Assembly: GCA_963691815.1 (NCBI GenBank)
Contig: OY829657.1
Coordinates: forward strand, 17,678,712 to 17,742,711
Source: Echiichthys vipera
Lineage: Eukaryota; Chordata; Actinopteri; Perciformes; Trachinidae
Direction: 5' to 3'
Length of the DNA: 64,000 nucleotides
Positions 57,368 to 64,000 of this stretch are shown here, piece after piece. Positions within the stretch are counted from its first letter, which is position 1. The number at the start of each line of letters is the position of its first letter. A program made the translations under genes and the position numbers. The notes beneath the pieces were generated by a model that was not told the origin of the DNA, searched no databases, and saw nothing but the letters and a program-made list of their open reading frames with translations.

Positions 57368-60300
57368 TCAAACAATCTTCCCATGCTCTCTAGCCTGCAG
57401 AAAAGAGAGAAAAACATACACAAAGGTATTAGTTGAAGCTGATTTGTTTTCCATTATTCAAATAGCAAATCATTTATCCCTTTTCTAAATGAATGATTTA
57501 AGAAGGTGGTTAAATATAAAGCTGTTTCAGTGGTAGATGAGAAGAAGAGACATTCTTTTATGAGACTATTTCTCCTGCACTTCAACAGACCTCAGAGGTG
57601 GTAAAACGTACTTAAACCGAAATCGGATATCAAACAGCTGCAGTGCAGATTTACTGCCTGTCTCTCTCTCTTCCTCCATTTAACTCATCATCCATTTGCA
57701 CTTCCCTCCCCAGTCCATTTACACATCTATTGATTCTCCCATCCCTCTTCCTGTCTAGCACACTGACCTTGTCGCTGCTGGTGGAGTGTGTTGGGTGTGT
57801 TTCTCCTGACTCTAGGCTCAGGACAGACAGGCCGGAGTCTATAAGTTCCTCTTTGAAAGAAAACCAACATTAGCTTAGTTATAAAGCATTCAGATATAGA
57901 TTCAGATATAGAAAAGTCAAAGCCATTGAAGCTATTGCATACCTGTGTTTGCGTTGCTGATGTTGCACTTGGCAAGCTCTACATGCTGCACAGAGCTCCC
58001 CTGTAGAGAGGCACATGCTTTTTCAGCAGCGGGGTGGCTGGGAGGTGTGGGGAAGGTGCTGTCTTTTTTAGTACATTCTGTCTCAGAAGCCTGCTGCTGG
58101 GCAACAGGAGGAGCAGACAGACCACCTCCCCGATCCTGAGGACTGACATCATCCTGCTTGGCACTTTCAAGAGGCTGCTGTGGCCCATGCACTTTGTGTT
58201 GGGTCTGTTTGGGTGAAGAAGCTTTTAAGGAGCTCCCACTTCTGGATTCTGAGCCGGCAGAGTCCTGAGAGCCTGTGGTTTGCTTTGTGTGAGCCCCATG
58301 GACGAGTTCCTCAGAGAAGCGTACTTTCTTCTCTAAACCCCGAGGGGACGAGGCCTCTGCCTTCCCCTGAGTGGGGCTGTCCTCTCTCAGGGTAGCTGTG
58401 GATCCACTCACTTCCTTAGATGTACTCAGTGAATCTGGGCTGGGTGACAGCTTCCTTTTCGAGTCCTCATCTTTTTGATCTTCTACCTCAGCATCTGTGA
58501 GGGCGTCGAGTTCCTCCAAGAATTCCTCTAATGTCGTGTCAGAAGACTGTGACAATGAGATTATTATTATTATTATTATTACTAGAACAACATATCAATT
58601 TAGCATCTTTAGTAACATTTACCAACTCATGCTTAAACTCTCACATTTAATATCTCACCTGCAGGTTTTCTCCGTCTTCATTTGCCTGCCATCTTAAAAA
58701 ATGAAGAGACTTTTATCAAAAGCTATTCTGTAATTATTTAAAAAGAGTGCATTGTTAATGTATCGTTCTTTTCTCCAATACCATAGGAACCGTACAGTGA
58801 ACTATAAAGAGAGGCTAAAGAAATGATTTGACAGTTTGGCTTTCTTGCAGAGAGTTTGATGAGAAGATCAATATCGCTCTCATGTTAAAATTCCCAACTT
58901 AACAGCTGAAAAACAGTCTTGGTCTCTATAGCTAATTACCTCGTTCATAACAACACAGGGGTGGATTTTTATATAACTCACCCCTTCAAATTGTATTAGA
59001 TAGATTAGATAAATAGTCTTAAAGTTATGTATAATTAATGGCAACCAGGCCCCATTAAGCCTCAGCTCCATCCACTTTCCACCTCTTTGCCCATTTCTGG
59101 AAGCCGGGAACAGGCAGAGTCAGGCATTGCCAAGAAGGTGAAGGTCGGAGCCAGTCATACTGAGCTTCACAATGACTTCTCAGAAACCTATGCCTGACCT
59201 TCATATTTGATCCAGTCAATGCTTTGAACTGAGCCTTGCAAGTTGTTTCCCCCTATTTGCAGTCTTTATGCTAAGCTAAGCTAATCGTCTCCAGGTTGTA
59301 GCTTTATATATTTTTCATTCTTCTCAGCTAACTCTCAGCAAGAGAGTGAATAAGAGCATTTCCCCAAATAGAGAACAGTTCCTTTAACATTGCATAATCA
59401 AGTAAGAGAAAGTTTGAAAAAAGGTGATAGAAGACTGGTGGTAGCTTGGCTGTAGTTAGTCTCAACTGCCTCTCACTACAGTTTGATCTATTACCAGCTG
59501 TGAAATCAGCGCAGCCTGATGACAAGAATCTATCAGGACGCTACTGGCCCTTCTTCTGACCATTAGCTACTTCCATCACTGAGACCTGTAAAGTGAAAAT
59601 CATCAGGCACATTTCACTTTCACAACAAAGTCTAAAACTGCCTCACTTCAAGATCTGTGGCCTTGTTGCTTTCTGAGACTATGAGCAATGCTTGTGTAAC
59701 AGCACACCCTGAAAGCCTCCTCACCACCCAGCACTGTAGCTTGTTTCAGAAAGAGAGAAGAGAGAAAAAATGATGCGTTGCATTAGACACCAATGAGGCC
59801 TTCTGGGTTATTTAGTCAGCTGCCACTACTTCTAAATCAAGCATCATGACATTCAGGGGAAACTGTACACGAGGGCATAGTGCAGGAAAACAACAATGTG
59901 CATCCCACATTTGTGTATTTCATTAGTCAAACTATGTGTTCTCATATCACTTAATTTGGGCTGTGGTGAGAGACATCCCATTGGTTGAGTCAACTTTAAC
60001 ATGAAGTTGTTGTGCTCGTGGCACTAATGTAGATGAGGTTCAGCTGTTACTCACCTCCTGGCTCTCCCAGTCAGACGATCTATGCCTTTTGCTTTGCTGC
60101 TCATCACTAGCACGTTTTTAGCTCCCTTGTCTTTGCCTCGCTTCTCGTGACCTAGGACAGAAGAATATTGAACGTTTAAGTCACAATTAAATTACATTTT
60201 ACCTAAAAAAAACCTTTCCTCTTTCTGCTGGGACAAGATTCTTGACTTGTTTCCTCGCCGTGTGGGCTTAAATGTTTTTAAATACCAGGGGAAATGTTTT

Positions 60301-63048
60301 TTGAGCACTGGCCCCAACATTATCTGCCTTCCTCTTGTATATATCCCACCAGTTTACCCAGTTTAATGAACCCCAAATTAATTATATCCCACACAAATAT
60401 CCTGTTTCAACATAAAAAACATACAATTTTAGCTGAAAGATTTTATTGAGATATATGACGTTTTTCTGTATACTATATGATGGTTTTGAGGCACTACACT
60501 AATAAATAAACAATATCTAAGTAAGGGATACCGCACCTGCTCTGGACTGTCCTCTTCTAGCATTTCGGCCACCTGGTATTAATAAAAATGGATCAAACAA
60601 TGATGAAAATTGACCAAGATAATTCGACACAAAATGTCATCATCATATTGTGATTTTGATAGTCTTATTCCTCACTTTTTCAGTTTGAACTGTGTAAATG
60701 TCTCACCTCTGCTGGAAGGCCCCCAGTCTCTGTCAGGGAGGGATTTGTCTGAAAACCTAAAAGCAGAAGACAGAAACACAAACTACTGTAAGCACCGTCT
60801 ATCTGGATCATGTCTCGAAATTGTTTTTTTTGTTCAGGTGACATAACAGCCCATCTCTATCCCATCAACAGACTCTTCTTATCATGTACATTTGAGATTT
60901 TATATAAGCAGGGGGAGATTTTGCTCCATGAGTCACACCCTTGAATTTTACATCCAGTGAAGCGGTCTACATTGTTGAAACACATTTCCTCTTCTGTTCT
61001 TACTCGGGGGCCTTGTTTAAACCTCACCAAATAAGGCAAGGTATTCCATCCCTTATCCGAAGCTAAAAATAGCTGCTCCTCCCTTGTCTCTTTACATTTT
61101 GATGCTTCTTTAAACAGCACATTAATTTACTGTCCAACTCTTTGTACCACAGCCCGCTCTGTTTGAAATTGAACAAACACTTAAAAAGGAATGGACTGTA
61201 TTTCTCTCCTCCAGTCAGATTCGGGCGCTGTTGTGTCTTTTCAAACATGTGATCAAACTGAGTCTTCACCATGTGAGAATACACAACAAGTTTACTGACA
61301 TATGATCATACAATGATACAATTGACCTGACACTTGGTGACGTAATATTTTAGCTTCATCCTGTGACTTCATGAGATTTAGTCTTGTGATAATGTGCGAG
61401 GACATGCAGTCCAAGGACCTCATCTAATGGATTCCTCCACTGAATAATCTTAGAAAGAAACAGGATGTTCTTTAAGGCTTGTTTGTTCATTATCTACATC
61501 TGCACGGAAAGTGAATGGAGCTTTTCATTAACTTTAGAAGTAAAATACATCCACTATGTGTACAATGATAACAGCATATTTATAAGGTAATAGTAAATCT
61601 GCACTGGCATTTGGTATCAAAAAACTTTTTGACATTTGAAGATTTCTGCAAGAATTGCATTTATTCAGTGATTAGAAGGCGAGAACTTCTGTTATGGAAA
61701 ATGCTAAGAAGCCACTTTATTGTCAATAAACCTCTTCTAAGTGCCATATGTCTCTAGTTTGTGGTTGTAAAACACAACAGGTCATTTTATACAGTGAGGT
61801 CAAGTTTTAAAAATGGTTTCATGAAATGAATTAGTTACTACGGGGACTAGCATCTTCACACCTGAATAGAATTGGGATAAAATTAGGCCACAACAGTCTC
61901 TTCACAAGAGCTTTCACGACATACCCAATACCCCAGACCCAATGTATGCAATTCAAAGACTGTCAAGGGACCCTTGTATGTAGAAATATTTAAATACACC
62001 ATTTTAGAATAAGTGAATAACACATGAACTTGTACAGCACAAAAAAACCCGGCATGTTTTTTGAGCCAAAATTGCATATTATTAGCATAAAGTCTGTAAA
62101 TGGGAGACTCATGGGTACCCATAGAAGCAATTTTCATTAAGACATCTTAAGGTCAGCGGTCAACAGACCCCTTTGAAAATGGCCATGCCCAACATTTAGC
62201 CCAAACTTGAAGCGTTAAGCCCCCTTCCCGGCAAGGTAGCTTGACATGGGCTGGTACCAATGGATTCATCAAGTCATTGTGTTTCATGTAACCAAATTCA
62301 CTCTAGCGTTAATACAGAGCCTGCAACAGCCTCTGAATGACAAAAGGTCATCTGAGGACGCCGGCATCTGGGAGGAGTAGAAGAGGTTAAACAAACTGAA
62401 TATAACAGGTTAATTTATGAGCTATATATGTTTTTTGGAGGCTTATTTATTTTTTAGCCTTGGACACAGCCATGCCAACAGTTTCGAGTCTTTATACTAA
62501 TCTAAACTAGCCAGCTGCTGGCATACAGACAAGAGAGATATCAATCTTCTCATTAAGTCTCAATAGGCCCAAAAATGATAATGATTACTATAAAAGCACT
62601 ATGCCAACATAATTAATTACATGATGTAAGGTTAAAGTAAAACAATGAAGACACATTTTACTTTATAACCAAGTCTAGACTCTGTGGCCATTAAAGAGTA
62701 TTTTTTTTGCTCAGTGGCTATGAAGGAAGATGAGCGTGAATGTGAAGGTGAAGATGAAAATGTTAAGTCAACATTTCCTGGAATTGAATTCTCCCAACAT
62801 AAATATTGAGGGAGGAACAGCTGTAAGAAATCTAACACATCAGCAGATGAGGATACCTTGGGAGGGCTTAGTGCTCAGAAGTCTTACATGTTATCAGTTT
62901 TGTCCATGTCCCACGCCCGCCTCCACTGGCCTTTGGCATTTTTGTGGCGTGCCACTCTCTCCTTGTCGATTTGCTCGCGCTCTTTCTTCCACCGCACATA
63001 CTCCTCCTGCTCCTCCTTCGACGTGGGGATGTTGAGGTCTGTGCTGGC
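57368..63048 (-). CDS. ccdc9b: coiled-coil domain containing 9B (CCDC9B), 3' part of gene, eight coding exons
   Basis: Member of the CCDC9 family; CCDC9 has been linked to exon-junction-complex mRNPs, but CCDC9B function is not established. Exons (minus): 63048-62888, 60756-60707, 60572-60537, 60151-60055, 58692-58659, 58546-57943, 57850-57768, 57394-57368. All junctions are GT-AG with consistent phases. The first visible exon encodes the conserved EEYVRWKKEREQIDKERVAR, then GQWRRAWDMDKTDNM, typical of the CCDC9 domain. Next come FSDKSLPDRDWGPSSRG, a short Gly/Arg stretch GRNARRGQSRAG, a conserved KAKGIDRLTGRARRW block, and EEFLEELDALTDAE. The large 604-nt exon is mostly disordered and holds a KVRF motif at 58316-58327. 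The last exons give ELIDSGLSVLSLESGE and end in AREHGKIV. The N-terminal coiled-coil exons are not in 63049-64000 as far as I can see and must lie to the right. Intron 1 (60757-62887) carries two repeats. Confidence 0.92.
58561..58580. repeat. (TTA)n microsatellite
   Basis: About six to seven TTA units in a ccdc9b intron, 14 bp upstream in gene sense of the large exon's acceptor. Confidence 0.95.
58885..59062 (+). repeat. partial copy of the family at 27990-28350 and 40400-40878
   Basis: Phrases TTGGTCTCTATAGCTAATTA, TATATAACTCACCCCTTCAA and CTTAAAGTTATGTATAATTA match the middle of the family as seen in reverse at 28100-28250. It is in a ccdc9b intron. Confidence 0.65.
59230..59395 (+). repeat. 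interspersed repeat, copy 2 (CCAGCTGCTAGC family)
   Basis: Phrases GTTTCCCCCTATTTGCAGTC, TTTATGCTAAGCTAAGCTAA, TTGTAGCTTTATA and AACTCTCAGCAAGAGAGTGA. Order and orientation match 29870-30010 and 62440-62600. I recall it as one of the commonest dispersed repeats of percomorph fish. Confidence 0.7.
61850..62395 (+). repeat. interspersed repeat in ccdc9b intron (CCCCTTTGAAAATGGCCATG family)
   Basis: Contains in order GGGAGACTCATGGGTACCCA, CCCCTTTGAAAATGGCCATG, GACATGGGCTGGTACCAATG and CTAGCGTTAATACAGAGCC. I recall this series as a widespread teleost repeat. It is single copy here, non-coding, and followed almost at once by another repeat. Confidence 0.65.
62440..62600 (+). repeat. interspersed repeat, copy 3 (CCAGCTGCTAGC family)
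   Basis: Phrases GAGTCTTTATACTAATCTAA, ACTAGCCAGCTGCTGGC and ATATCAATCTTCTCATTAAG align with the copies at 29870-30010 and 59230-59395. It sits just downstream of the element at 61850-62395. Confidence 0.65.
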
Positions 63049-64000
63049 CTTAGCAGACACAAAACAGTATTTTGTATTTAATGCATGAAAATAAGAAGCC
63101 GTCTTAACGTAGATTTAAATCACGTTACTGTCCACTCATCAGTAATGAAGCAATGACTAAATTGCACCACTCCCGAGTGCCACGTTATAATACATCTGAA
63201 GCATCAGTCTTTGCTCTCATCAGAGCATTGAAGCTCAACAATGGCCTCACATTAAACATAGGTGGTCATAAACAAGAACAGCTTTTCATCTCTAAACAAA
63301 TAAGCAAACAGCAACAGGGCAATATAAAGGTCACTGTATATGCACTGCTGAAGGCCTATAAGTGTCGGTTCATTCCAGTCAGCTCCCATTTGATTAGAGA
63401 AAAGCTTCTTGTTTGTCTACAGTGATGACTGTAAGGCAACACAATCAAATTCTTTGCGACAATATTCCAGGAAAAGTGCAGTGTAAAGTAAAGGCAATTA
63501 CGTCCCCTACCTCCATTCCCCTCTTGACCTGTTTATTGATTACTGCGATGAAAGCAGAACAGATTGCTCGCTGATACTAAAGAGAGATCTGATGCAGGCT
63601 CTTTAACACATCAAAGGCGACAGAGGCTGTGTGCTCTGGTTACAAAGCCCTGGAGCGAAACCAGGACTACAAACACTACTGTGCTCTGAGGGAAATCACG
63701 TAAAAGACCAGCACTCTCTTAGAGAAAGTGCTCATCAGTGTTTGTTTTTTATACAGCAGGAGGAATGTGAGGTCTCTAGAAAAAATAAAATTGGGTGAGT
63801 TAAAGGAAAAAAAATGATGTGCATATTATGAGAGAGAGAGAAACAGCAAAGTGTTGGTAAGAAACCTTGATGTGTGATGTTTTCTCCTCAGGTGTGGGCC
63901 AATCGCAGCCAAGTAAACATGTTGCCTTCCTGTGTACAGTTACTGGCAGAACATGGCATCTGTGCTCATCTCTGTTTTCCATCTCCTATCCCCTCCCTCT
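63049..64000. other. right edge: ccdc9b intron or upstream sequence
   Basis: The acceptor at 63049-63050 shows that at least one more 5' exon exists. I found no exon with CCDC9-type coiled-coil coding in these 950 bp. Nothing else is recognised. Confidence 0.5.

Noticed and set aside
63800..63982. Possible additional 5' exon of ccdc9b near 63.87-63.92 kb
   Set aside because: A donor-like GTTTCT follows an open stretch, but there is no good acceptor and no resemblance to the CCDC9 N-terminal coiled coil.

Overview
The window is nuclear DNA from a vertebrate, almost certainly a teleost fish and probably a percomorph. The genes have short exons with GT-AG introns, untranslated regions are AT-rich, long (CA)n tracts are frequent, and introns carry several interspersed repeats of kinds I recognise from spiny-rayed fish. 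No bacterial, viral or plasmid features are present. The species cannot be read from the sequence alone.

Five protein-coding genes could be rebuilt exon by exon. In order they are pak6 (+, coding exons 7688-13587), ankrd63 (-, single exon 15426-17039), plcb2 (-, 32 coding exons 46421-27098), inafm2 (+, single exon 49162-49824) and ccdc9b (-, last eight coding exons found, 63048-57368, with the 5' end beyond the right edge). From memory, this order and orientation (+,-,-,+,-) match human 15q15.1 (PAK6-ANKRD63-PLCB2-INAFM2-CCDC9B). That supports orthology of every gene, including those of unknown function.

Layout: 1-7.6 kb is non-coding sequence upstream of pak6 with copies of one dispersed repeat. 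7.7-14.4 kb is pak6. 15.0-17.2 kb is ankrd63, convergent with pak6, with a TATA box and an RFX-like X-box just upstream. 17.3-26.6 kb has no gene I can support. 26.6-46.4 kb is plcb2, whose introns hold most of the microsatellites and repeats. 49.2-50.7 kb is inafm2, divergent from plcb2. 50.7-57.3 kb is intergenic plus probable ccdc9b 3' UTR and contains a TTAA-flanked MITE. 57.4-63.05 kb is ccdc9b.

The genes do not form one pathway. PAK6 is a Cdc42-responsive group II kinase and PLC-beta2 is a G-protein-activated phospholipase. INAFM2 is a small single-pass membrane protein. ANKRD63 and CCDC9B are poorly characterised. I see no sign of a new multi-gene system. The points most worth checking are inside plcb2: a GC-AG intron, a 150-residue E/P/A-rich insert, a replaced stretch of the C-terminal coiled coil, and possible alternative first and last exons. 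The structurally complete non-autonomous transposon at 56402-56641 is also worth checking.
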